Source: Mycolicibacterium hodleri | GTDB taxonomy: Bacteria; Actinomycetota; Actinomycetes; Mycobacteriales; Mycobacteriaceae | DNA length: 64,000 bases | Direction: 5' to 3' | NCBI RefSeq assembly: GCF_006439015.1 | Contig: NZ_RCZG01000010.1 | Location: forward strand, 34,614-98,613 | Part shown: positions 1-6,961 of the stretch, one piece after another | Numbering within the stretch: position 1 is the stretch's first letter | Layout: each line of letters begins with the position of its first letter | Translations under genes and position numbers: made by a program | The notes under the pieces: generated by a model | Told to the model about the DNA's origin: nothing | Seen by the model: the letters and a program-made list of their open reading frames with translations, nothing else | The model's database searches: none

Positions 1-459
1 CGGCGCGGGCGCCGGTTTGAGAGCGCGAACCTCGTCCGCCGAGAAGATCTCCTCGAACCGCTCCGCGAGGCCGGCGTTGACCAGCTGAGCACGCGCGACG
101 TCGAGCACCGAGTTGGTCAAGGCGGTCAGCCGCAGACCCTCATTCTGGAGCCGAGCCAGCGCCCGCGGAACCTCGGGATGCGGGGGTAGTCGCCTCATCG
201 CGTCGACGACTGTTTCGACCGCACTTGCGGAGACGTCCTTGCCGGCCCGCTGGGCGGTCATGCGCAGTGCGGCCCGTTGCGCGGTGGAAAAGTCGACGTA
301 CTGCCCAGTCAGTCCGCCAACGAACGACAGTTGCAGCATGGTGGCGAACCACTGAGGGCGCAGTGCCGCGTCGTCGAACAGATCGATGAACAACGGGTCC
401 AGCGCACCAAGATCGAGCAATGTCTCGTTGACGTCGAATACCAGTACGGCTGACACCAC
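1..459 (-). CDS. HAD-superfamily hydrolase (haloacid dehalogenase type II-like), 3' end cut by window edge
   Basis: The frame is open from GTG at 459 (or GTG 456) to the window edge, giving 153 residues without a stop. The N-terminus reads VLVFDVNETLLDLG, which is HAD motif I with its nucleophilic aspartate. LTALTNS near residue 113 fits motif II, followed by a cap-like helical region and ERFEEIFSADEVRALKPAP, typical of the 2-haloacid dehalogenase subgroup just before its motif III lysine. Family members hydrolyse C-halogen or phosphate bonds in the cytosol; the substrate cannot be read from sequence. The C-terminal part with motif IV lies outside the window. Confidence 0.85.
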   Translation of the reverse strand, partial: MVSAVLVFDVNETLLDLGALDPLFIDLFDDAALRPQWFATMLQLSFVGGLTGQYVDFSTAQRAALRMTAQRAGKDVSASAVETVVDAMRRLPPHPEVPRALARLQNEGLRLTALTNSVLDVARAQLVNAGLAERFEEIFSADEVRALKPAPAP

Positions 460-505
460 CGATCATCGCCTCGGTGACACGTGGGAACGCCAGAGCCGAA
501 TTACG

Positions 506-516
506 TTGTCAGACAA
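506..516. promoter_or_regulatory. 11-bp perfect palindrome in the HAD/DUF2254 intergenic region
   Basis: TTGTC-A-GACAA is a perfect dyad lying about 45 bp upstream of the HAD start and about 190 bp upstream of the DUF2254 start. Its position between divergent genes makes an operator possible, but no regulator can be assigned and a dyad this short can occur by chance. Confidence 0.25.
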
Positions 517-702
517 TAAATCCGCTGAATACTCCATCACATGATCACTGTGGATGGACATTGGACTCCTCTCGGGTGCCGCGCGCACACCGGATGACCA
601 ACTATCGCACAATGCACAACAGTGCTCACGCTTACGCACCACCAACCGGGGTGCCCCCGCGCCGTAGTGGTCAAAACGGACGATCTGTACGAAGCTCGCG
701 AG

Positions 703-2040
703 ATGATGCCGACCTTCGCCTCCGCACGCGACTCCCTGCGCACGCAATTGTGGCCACTACCGGTCATTGGAGTGGTCGTTGCGGTAATTGCCCGGATAGC
801 ACTGCCCCTTGTTGACGCCTATGTGGAAGAGAGTTTGCCCCCTTCGCTGGCATCACTGCTCTTCGGCGGAGACGCCGGTGCCGCCCGCACGCTACTCGAC
901 GCCATCGCCAGCTCACTCATCACCGTCACGTCGCTGACGTTCTCGCTCACCGTCGTCACCCTGCAGCTGGCGAGCAGCCAATTCTCACCACGGCTGCTAC
1001 GGACGTTCACCAGCGACATCTTCGTTCAGGCGACGCTGGCGATCTTTCTCTCGACCTTCACGTTCTCCCTGACCGTACTGCGGGCGATCCGCAGCAACGA
1101 CAACGGCGAAACATTCTTCATCCCAAGGATATCGGTCACGATTGCCTTCGCGATGGGTATCGTCAGCGTGCTGGGCCTGGTCCTCTTCTTGGCCCACCTG
1201 GCCCGACAGATCCGCGTCGAGACGATGCTGCGCGACGTCCACGACGACGCCAGCGCCACCGTACGCAGCGCGACGAGCCCACTCGAAGATGCCGACCCGC
1301 TACCCGTGCTGCCGACGCCGCCAGGGAATGCCGTCGACATCACTGCACCGTCGTCGGGCTTCTTGACCAGTATCGACGGGGCCGAGTTGCTCTCTGCTGC
1401 AATTGAAGCGGACGCGCATCTCATCGTCGATTGCCATCCCGGAAGCTCACTCGTCGAAGGGGTTCCGATTGGAATCGCATGGTCGGCATCGAGCGCTCTC
1501 GACGAGGACGCCGTCAATCGCCTGCAGGGCGCCGTCCAGAGATCGATCAGGGTCGGCTACGAACGCACGGCAGCCCAAGACGTCGGCTACGGGCTCCGCC
1601 AGCTCACCGATGTCGCGAACAAGGCACTCTCGCCCGGCATCAACGATCCGACCACGGCCGTGCATGCACTGGGCCATATTTCGGCGATACTGTGCCAGCT
1701 CGCCGGGCGTGATCTGAGGTCCATCGCGCTCCGTGACGACGATGACGAGGTGCGGGTGGTGTTGCGGCGGCCCAGTTTGGCCGAGGTACTCGACGTCGCC
1801 ATCACGCAGCCGCGCCGCTACGGGTCCTCGGATCCTCAGGTGATGACACGGTTGTTCCGCCTGCTGGAGGAACTCGCCTGGCACGTGGACGACGGAACTC
1901 CAATTCGCCAACAGCTCGCCCGGTTACGCACGACCGCGTCACAGTCGGACTTCGACAGCACCGAACTTGCCCAGCTGGAGATCGCCGCGCAGGAGGTCGA
2001 GCACGCCCTCGGCCACCGTCTCGATGGAAGCATTCCGTGA
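703..2040 (+). CDS. DUF2254 family integral membrane protein
   Basis: A 445-residue protein starting at ATG 703 or 706; a GTG at 622 would add 27 residues that look non-conserved. Four hydrophobic segments lie at about residues 18-37, 69-91, 107-129 and 144-166, with the family-typical stretch SLTFSLTVVTLQLASSQFSPRLLR between TM2 and TM3. A long soluble C-terminal part follows, containing LTDVANKALSPGINDPTTA, which is also typical of DUF2254. The architecture is a membrane-anchored protein with a large cytoplasmic domain. No reaction is established for the family. It is divergent from the HAD gene. Confidence 0.85.
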   Translation: MMPTFASARDSLRTQLWPLPVIGVVVAVIARIALPLVDAYVEESLPPSLASLLFGGDAGAARTLLDAIASSLITVTSLTFSLTVVTLQLASSQFSPRLLRTFTSDIFVQATLAIFLSTFTFSLTVLRAIRSNDNGETFFIPRISVTIAFAMGIVSVLGLVLFLAHLARQIRVETMLRDVHDDASATVRSATSPLEDADPLPVLPTPPGNAVDITAPSSGFLTSIDGAELLSAAIEADAHLIVDCHPGSSLVEGVPIGIAWSASSALDEDAVNRLQGAVQRSIRVGYERTAAQDVGYGLRQLTDVANKALSPGINDPTTAVHALGHISAILCQLAGRDLRSIALRDDDDEVRVVLRRPSLAEVLDVAITQPRRYGSSDPQVMTRLFRLLEELAWHVDDGTPIRQQLARLRTTASQSDFDSTELAQLEIAAQEVEHALGHRLDGSIP

Positions 2041-2079
2041 GCCATCGCCGCATCGGGGCCGGCGCTCAGCAGCGTCCGC

Positions 2080-2607
2080 GTGGTCGCGCCGCCTTGCTGT
2101 CCGGTTGCTCCCACCACGGCGACTACGCCAGATAGCTCCGCATTCTTCTCCGCTCACGGTCTGCTCATCGCAGCCCTCGACCGCATCGGCGAATCCGGGC
2201 GCACCGGCGCCCCGGCAGTGCAGGCCTATCTAAAGGAATGTCTGCGATTGGGTGACCAACTGGGGCTCCCCCTGCGTGGGGCACCGCCCTTGACCGACCC
2301 CACATCCATCGACGCGAGGGGACGCATCAACCACGCGTTGGAGCGGTTCCTGGCCGACGGACGCGCGCAGGGCGCCGTGCGCGCCGATGTCAACGCCACC
2401 GACGTCATCGCGTGCGGCGCGATGATCACTCACCCGCTGTCTCATGGCCGCGTCTCGGCGAGCATCGCAAGTCGCCACGTCGCGCTGTTCGTGCACGGTC
2501 TGCAGGCAACTGATGCCCGCGATCTGCCGGCACCGCCGATCACCCGCGAAGAGGTGGAAACCGCCCTGGCCGCCAACGCCGTCGGCCGACGCGCTGGCGG
2601 CGGCTAG
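2080..2607 (+). pseudogene. TetR-like ligand-binding domain without a DNA-binding domain (probable remnant)
   Basis: Residues from about 30 onward (HGLLIAALDRIGESG, INHALERFLADGRAQGAVR, VNATDVIACGAMIT) resemble the C-terminal ligand-binding domain of TetR-family repressors of the SbtR-like type. The first 25 residues from GTG 2080 are low-complexity Pro/Thr/Ala and contain no helix-turn-helix, and no upstream frame supplies one. It starts 39 bp after the DUF2254 stop. I read it as the 3' part of a decayed regulator. An unrelated small protein cannot be excluded. Confidence 0.45.
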
Positions 2608-2635
2608 CTGGCGCCGCTGGGCGTTTGGGGTCAGC

Positions 2636-2743
2636 TCATAGAACGGCACGCCGCCCACCGTGGTCGGTGTGTACTTCTGTATTGACCCAGTCCTCGATGC
2701 GATCCTCCTCGCTCGAACCCTGATGACCCGGCGGTTTGGCCAT
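2636..2743 (-). CDS. Possible 35-residue small protein
   Basis: ATG 2743 to TGA 2636 encodes a polar 35-residue peptide beginning MAKPPGHQGSSEEDRIEDWV, with a GGGGG stretch 4-8 bases upstream that could serve as a ribosome binding site. Third-position GC is high, as in genuine genes here. It lies downstream of another minus-strand short ORF (2804-3034). I recognise no family. Confidence 0.25.
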   Translation of the reverse strand: MAKPPGHQGSSEEDRIEDWVNTEVHTDHGGRRAVL

Positions 2744-2803
2744 CGAGCCCCCGGATCCGTTCGACAGGGACTTCGGCAGCCCGAGACCGGTCGAGGGGAT
2801 GTC

Positions 2804-3034
2804 TTAGTGGATGCGCACCTGGTCGACGTAGGCCTTGAATTGCTCGCGTGTCGGTGCAGGGTCGGCAGATCCGAATTCACCGAGCGCCTTCACGGGCTGC
2901 TCGGCCTGGGCACTCGAACTTGCGGTGACTTCCGCGCGAAGTCGCGGCGGATGGTCATCGGGTTGGTCGGATATTGGCGGTGACCCCCGGGGCCGGTACG
3001 TGAAACTCGACAAGTTCACGTCGGTTTGTGGCAT
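2804..3034 (-). CDS. Hypothetical protein, 76 residues
   Basis: ATG 3034 is preceded by AGGAAA at good spacing, which argues for translation. The C-terminal half (ALGEFGSADPAPTREQFKAY) has normal codon use for this genome and the composition of a folded helical segment, while the N-terminal half is Pro/Arg-rich. No homologous family is recognised. It sits 16 bp beyond the 3' end of tRNA-Phe, reading the same way, so it could also be a decayed gene tail. Confidence 0.3.
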   Translation of the reverse strand: MPQTDVNLSSFTYRPRGSPPISDQPDDHPPRLRAEVTASSSAQAEQPVKALGEFGSADPAPTREQFKAYVDQVRIH

Positions 3035-3050
3035 TTTCCTGCATCGATCT

Positions 3051-3127
3051 TGGTGGCCAGGGCCGGGATCGAACCGGCGACCTTCCGCTTTTCAGGCGGA
3101 CGCTCGTACCAACTGAGCTACCTGGCC
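3051..3127 (-). tRNA. tRNA-Phe (GAA)
   Basis: On the minus strand the cloverleaf starts GGCCAGG and ends CCTGGCC-A-CCA, a perfect 7-bp acceptor stem with an encoded CCA. The anticodon loop CTGAAAA gives anticodon GAA. The T loop GTTCGATCC and the D-loop GTTGGTA are present. Confidence 0.97.
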
Positions 3128-3158
3128 GGGACGGCACGGAATTCCTTGCCTCGCCGTT

Positions 3159-3235
3159 TGGCGACCCTGACGGGACTCGAACCCGCGACCTCCGCCGTGA
3201 CAGGGCGGCGCGCTAACCAACTGCGCCACAGGGCC
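3159..3235 (-). tRNA. tRNA-Asp (GTC)
   Basis: On the minus strand it starts GGCCCTG and ends CAGGGTC-G-CCA (one G-U pair, encoded CCA). The anticodon loop CTGTCAC gives anticodon GTC and the T loop is GTTCGAGTC. It lies 31 bp upstream of tRNA-Phe and is probably co-transcribed with it and tRNA-Glu. Confidence 0.97.
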
Positions 3236-3276
3236 TTACTTTTTCATGCTGCTCCGACGTCGCCGCCGTTGCGTCG

Positions 3277-3349
3277 TACCCCCAACGGGATTCGAACCCG
3301 TGCTACCGCCGTGAAAGGGCGGCGTCCTAGGCCGCTAAACGATGGGGGC
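3277..3349 (-). tRNA. tRNA-Glu (TTC)
   Basis: On the minus strand it starts GCCCCCA and ends TGGGGGT-A. The anticodon loop CTTTCAC gives anticodon TTC and the T loop is GTTCGAATC. CCA is not encoded, unlike the two neighbouring tRNAs. It is first in a Glu-Asp-Phe cluster, an order familiar from actinobacteria. Confidence 0.97.
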
Positions 3350-3497
3350 CAAAGCCGAATCTCTTCGGGGTACTCGCAACACAAGCGCGTTGGGAGCTTC
3401 GATAGCTTAGGGTACCGACCCCCAAATCCTCAAACGGGCTCCGAGGGTTGCTCCCGAGACGAGTGCGGCGGGGCGGCCAAGTAGTCTGATCCTCCGC

Positions 3498-3570
3498 GCC
3501 CCTATAGCTCAGTTGGTAGAGCTACGGACTTTTAATCCGCAGGTCCCAGGTTCGAGCCCTGGTGGGGGCA
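3498..3570 (+). tRNA. tRNA-Lys (TTT)
   Basis: The plus-strand cloverleaf starts GCCCCTA and ends TGGGGGC-A. The anticodon loop CTTTTAA gives anticodon TTT and the T loop is GTTCGAGCC. CCA is not encoded. It is divergent from the Glu-Asp-Phe cluster, leaving 148 bp for two promoters. Confidence 0.97.
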
Positions 3571-3587
3571 CAGCTCAGAGGCGGTAT

Positions 3588-3899
3588 CTACACCCGCCGA
3601 GGGACGCGATCCATCGTCACGGTGCGACCCGGCAGCACCTTGCTCACCGCGCGGAGACGCGGGCTGGCACTCGGACCCACCGCCACGAGTGCGTGCTGAT
3701 CAGCCGTTCCTCGACGGCTCGGCTTACGAGGCATGAGGACGAGGTCGATGCCGACTTGCTTCGTGCGGTGACGAAGCTTGCCCTGACGCGGCTCCAGCCA
3801 GCGCAATCGGAACAAGGGACCGGAGATCACGAGCGCTAGCAGCTGCGGCAGGGCCGACCTTAGAGAGGGGTGGACGAGAGGTCTTCTACGTTGCGGCAT
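3588..3899 (-). CDS. Hypothetical protein, 103 residues
   Basis: The frame from ATG 3899 (an earlier ATG at 3956 is possible) has third-position GC near 70 percent, consistent with coding. One moderately hydrophobic segment (LPQLLALVISGPLF, residues about 18-31) is followed by a basic stretch. It converges on tRNA-Lys, ending 18 bp from it. I do not recognise the family and no ribosome binding site stands out. Confidence 0.35.
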   Translation of the reverse strand: MPQRRRPLVHPSLRSALPQLLALVISGPLFRLRWLEPRQGKLRHRTKQVGIDLVLMPRKPSRRGTADQHALVAVGPSASPRLRAVSKVLPGRTVTMDRVPRRV

Positions 3900-4693
3900 T
3901 GCCTTGCACACCGCCACGTCTGGGGGGCATCTCCAGGCGGCGGGTAAGGTCCGCACCGCAGATCAGGAATGACGTCCGGCCCTGCACCACCGGTCGAGTC
4001 CCGTGATGTGACTCGACGGGCAGCAGCAGAGCGGACTAGCCGCGCGAGCCCGCCCGGAGTCGCGTGGCGAACATCATGCCATCATGCGAGCAATGTCGCG
4101 CGCGTCAAATAAGTAGGCCCGTTCGGGATGCGCGGAGCACGCTGACGTCCACTGCCTTCTCCGCTCCGCGGACTCCTTCCCACCGCCGTCGAGGGTGTTC
4201 GCGGGCCCGGGACTCTCGGCGTACGCCGTCTCGACCCAATGCGCTCGGGACGACGACGGTGCCAACGGCCACGCGGCGGGTCCGCGTTGCCAGTCACAGA
4301 TTGCCAAGAATAGCTGCGGTGGTCGACGCGGATCCGTGCCGACCGCTCGCAGTGACGATCAAAGTGGCACGTCAGTGCACTTCTGGGTCAGACGGCGCGC
4401 TGTCGTTGCTGGTCGTGTGACGATTAGACCTGCGAAGTGCTGACCACCCCTGACGGCGCATACGCATCCGTCCTATTAGTGAACACTCAGCGTTCTGCGA
4501 CCGATTTGCGGAAACAGCTAGCGGTGGTGCCAAGGGCATAGTAACTTTCTGACAACGAACAAGACGGTTCCTGCGAACGAACGATGCAGTTCGCGAGCAG
4601 GGGGCGCGACGCGGTGTCGTTGTACGGTTCACAAGCCTGCGGGTGCATGACTCACCATCAGCACTCCGCTCGAAACAAGGGGGTTCCGCTCCG
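3900..4693. other. Intergenic stretch without a supported gene
   Basis: No frame here has convincing codon use or a recognisable protein, and base composition is less GC-rich toward 4430-4640. It contains the 15-bp dyad at 4481-4495 and a small GCGAAC/GTTCGC dyad near 4577-4598. It must hold the promoter of the ketoacyl synthase/sulfotransferase pair. Confidence 0.5.
4481..4495. promoter_or_regulatory. Imperfect 15-bp palindrome upstream of the KAS III/sulfotransferase pair
   Basis: GAACACTCAGCGTTC is symmetric around its central base with one mismatched pair. Its size suits a dimeric repressor operator. It sits about 200 bp before the ketoacyl synthase start, and no TetR gene adjoins it. 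Confidence 0.3.
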
Positions 4694-5719
4694 ATGACGC
4701 TTCCTCGCCTCTACCTCTCCCCGCCCGCAACAGTCATCCCAGACGCGGCGGTCGACAACGAAACTGTGCTGTCTCGCGTGCACACCGCGTACCACGGCCC
4801 GGCAAACCAGTGGGACACGATCGAGCAAAGCATTCGCTATGTATTCGATCGATGTAATACCAAGATGCGTTACATCGAGGAGGACACGACGCTCTCGCCC
4901 GGCGAGTTCGCCTCGCGGGCGGTCTTCGCCTGCCTGGAGGAAAACGGAGTCGCGGCGACCGACGTCGATCTCCTCATCTACGGAGGCATCGCGCGCGACA
5001 ACTTCGAACCGGCCACCGCTTCGGAGGTCGCGGGGCGCCTCGGCGCGGATCCGCTGCAGGCCATGGACGTGACCTGCGCCTGTGCCGGCCTCATCGAGGC
5101 GCTGCACGTCGCGACCGGCTACTTCGCCCTACACGACGAGATCCAGACGGCGGTCATCTGCTCCGGCGAGCTGACGCGGGACTGGATCAACTACGACATG
5201 CAGTCAATCGAGGACGTCACGCTCGACGTCGCCGGCCTGACGCTCGGAAACGCCGCCGCCGCAATACTTCTCACCCGCAAGCCGCTACCGAACGGCAGCG
5301 CGAGGCTCACCGGGCTGATGCACAAGACCCTTCCGGAGCACTACGCCCTCTGCAAGGCGCCCGTCGACGGGCACTTCACGTCGCACTCGAAGGAGCTCTT
5401 CGCACTCGCAGAACACGTTCCACCCGAGATCCGTCGCATGCTGGGCACCATCGGATGGGCGCCGGAAGAGATCGACCACTACGCGTTTCACCAGCCGAGC
5501 GAGGCAGTGCTGGAGAGGGTGTTCTCCGAACTCGGCGCACGGCCTCAGGCCTGCGTGCACACCCATTCCCTGTACGGCAACACCGCGAGCACCGCGTGGG
5601 CTCTCGCGCTCGACTACCGCCTCAAAAACGGCACCGTCGAAAATGGGGACAAGATCGTCGTCGCGAGCGCTGCAGCCGGCTTCACCATCGCAGGCGCTGC
5701 GGCGCAGTGGGAGTGCTGA
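4694..5719 (+). CDS. 3-oxoacyl-ACP synthase III (KAS III/FabH-like) family protein
   Basis: A 341-residue thiolase-fold condensing enzyme. The nucleophile is Cys130 in CACAG, His266 lies in HQPSE (HQANxR in FabH) and Asn296 in YGNTAST, so the Cys-His-Asn triad is complete. KAS III enzymes condense an acyl-CoA starter with malonyl-ACP or, in related branches, join two acyl units or transfer acyl groups. Start ATG 4694 is preferred over ATG 4643 because AACAAGGGGG lies upstream of it. The stop abuts the sulfotransferase ATG, so the two are translationally coupled. The degenerate HQP motif suggests a specialised synthase rather than housekeeping FabH. Substrates are unknown. Confidence 0.88.
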   Translation: MTLPRLYLSPPATVIPDAAVDNETVLSRVHTAYHGPANQWDTIEQSIRYVFDRCNTKMRYIEEDTTLSPGEFASRAVFACLEENGVAATDVDLLIYGGIARDNFEPATASEVAGRLGADPLQAMDVTCACAGLIEALHVATGYFALHDEIQTAVICSGELTRDWINYDMQSIEDVTLDVAGLTLGNAAAAILLTRKPLPNGSARLTGLMHKTLPEHYALCKAPVDGHFTSHSKELFALAEHVPPEIRRMLGTIGWAPEEIDHYAFHQPSEAVLERVFSELGARPQACVHTHSLYGNTASTAWALALDYRLKNGTVENGDKIVVASAAAGFTIAGAAAQWEC

Positions 5720-6835
5720 ATGGGCCACTACGTGCGGCTGTACCGGACGATCAACAAAACCTTCCGGTACTACTTTCGACCTCTCGGCACGTTCGCGGCA
5801 CTCCAAATTCGCCAGGTCGTCTCGGCCACCACACTCGGCCTGGACCACGTCTTCTATCCCCGTCACCGCAAGCAGCCCATCGACCGGCCGATCTTCATCA
5901 TCGGCAACCCGCGTAGCGGCACCACGTTCCTGCACCGACTGCTCCTCGGAGCCGGCGACATGGCCGCCTTCGAGCTGTGGGAGATGCTGTTTCCGGCCAT
6001 CACGGCCCGCAAGCTGCTCGGCGGCATCGTCCCGCGGCTCGATCGGATCAACCCTGCGCGGTATCACCCGTCCGACGTCCATGACACGAGCCTGCGCGGT
6101 ATCGAGACCGACGACGTGGCGTGGTTCTTCCGGACGCTCGACGGTCCGTTCGCCTGGGCGTACTTCCTCGCCTGGCAGGACACGTGGGGAAGCGAGCTGT
6201 CCCGGCACGAATTCGGGATCGAGGGTGTGAGTGCCCGCGAGGAAAGCCGCTTCTTCCGGTACCACGAGGCCATCTGGCGACGGAACCTCACCTACAAGCG
6301 CGCCAATCGGATCCTGGCGAAGACCAGCATGCTCACGCTTCGCCTCGACTCGCTGCTGAAGCGCTACCCCGATTGCAAGCTGGTGTACGTCATCCGCGAC
6401 CCGGTCGAAGTCATCCCGTCCGGTATGTCGCTGCTCGCGGGGGTGCTCGAGAACGGATACGACATCTGGAATCGCACCAGCGACGACGACCAGAAGCGGT
6501 GGTTGGAGAATCTCTACCAAGCGTCGGCTGAAATGCTCCGCTCCTTCCACGAGGCAAACTCGTCGGGCCGGATCCCCGAGAAGAACCTGTGCATCGTGCG
6601 GTACACGGACCTTCTCCAGGACCTCGAACCGACGATGAAGCGAATCCTCGACTTCATCGAGGTGGAGCCCAGCCAGGCCTTCGTCGAGGAAATCCGGGCA
6701 CAGGCGGAGCGGCAGCGCACCTACAAGAGCAAGCATCAGCATTCGCCCGAGAAGTTCGACCTCGACCCCGAGCGCATCCGGCAGGACCTCGGGTTCGTGT
6801 ACGACGCGTTCAAGCTCTCCGACCAGGCCGGCTGA
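5720..6835 (+). CDS. Sulfotransferase family protein
   Basis: A 371-residue protein with the PAPS-binding 5' loop GNPRSGTTFLHRLL at residues 62-75 and the 3'-phosphate-binding segment YVIRDPVEVIPSG near residues 222-234. This pattern fits the bacterial sulfotransferase_3 family. It would transfer sulfate from PAPS to a hydroxyl or amine of a lipid or glycan. Its ATG directly follows the stop of the condensing enzyme, implying one operon and probably one product. The N-terminus is amphipathic with no clear signal peptide, so it is probably cytosolic. The acceptor is unknown; mycobacteria are known to make sulfated lipids. Confidence 0.9.
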   Translation: MGHYVRLYRTINKTFRYYFRPLGTFAALQIRQVVSATTLGLDHVFYPRHRKQPIDRPIFIIGNPRSGTTFLHRLLLGAGDMAAFELWEMLFPAITARKLLGGIVPRLDRINPARYHPSDVHDTSLRGIETDDVAWFFRTLDGPFAWAYFLAWQDTWGSELSRHEFGIEGVSAREESRFFRYHEAIWRRNLTYKRANRILAKTSMLTLRLDSLLKRYPDCKLVYVIRDPVEVIPSGMSLLAGVLENGYDIWNRTSDDDQKRWLENLYQASAEMLRSFHEANSSGRIPEKNLCIVRYTDLLQDLEPTMKRILDFIEVEPSQAFVEEIRAQAERQRTYKSKHQHSPEKFDLDPERIRQDLGFVYDAFKLSDQAG

Positions 6836-6961
6836 CGGCTGCCCCGATGAACAACCCGCTGACGATGCTTCGCGTATCCAATCGGCGTCCAACAGCAGAG
6901 AAAGCCGCGCCCGCCGACCTGCGGGCACAACGAAGTGTCCAGTTTAGCTAGGGAGAGAACA

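Noticed and set aside
3051..3899. Prophage or integrative element at the tRNA cluster
   Set aside because: No integrase and no repeated tRNA 3' end is visible in the flanks.
5285..6928. 547-residue minus-strand ORF opposite the KAS III and sulfotransferase genes
   Set aside because: It mirrors two recognisable genes; the composition is Arg/Val/Glu-rich antisense of high-GC codons and no family fits.
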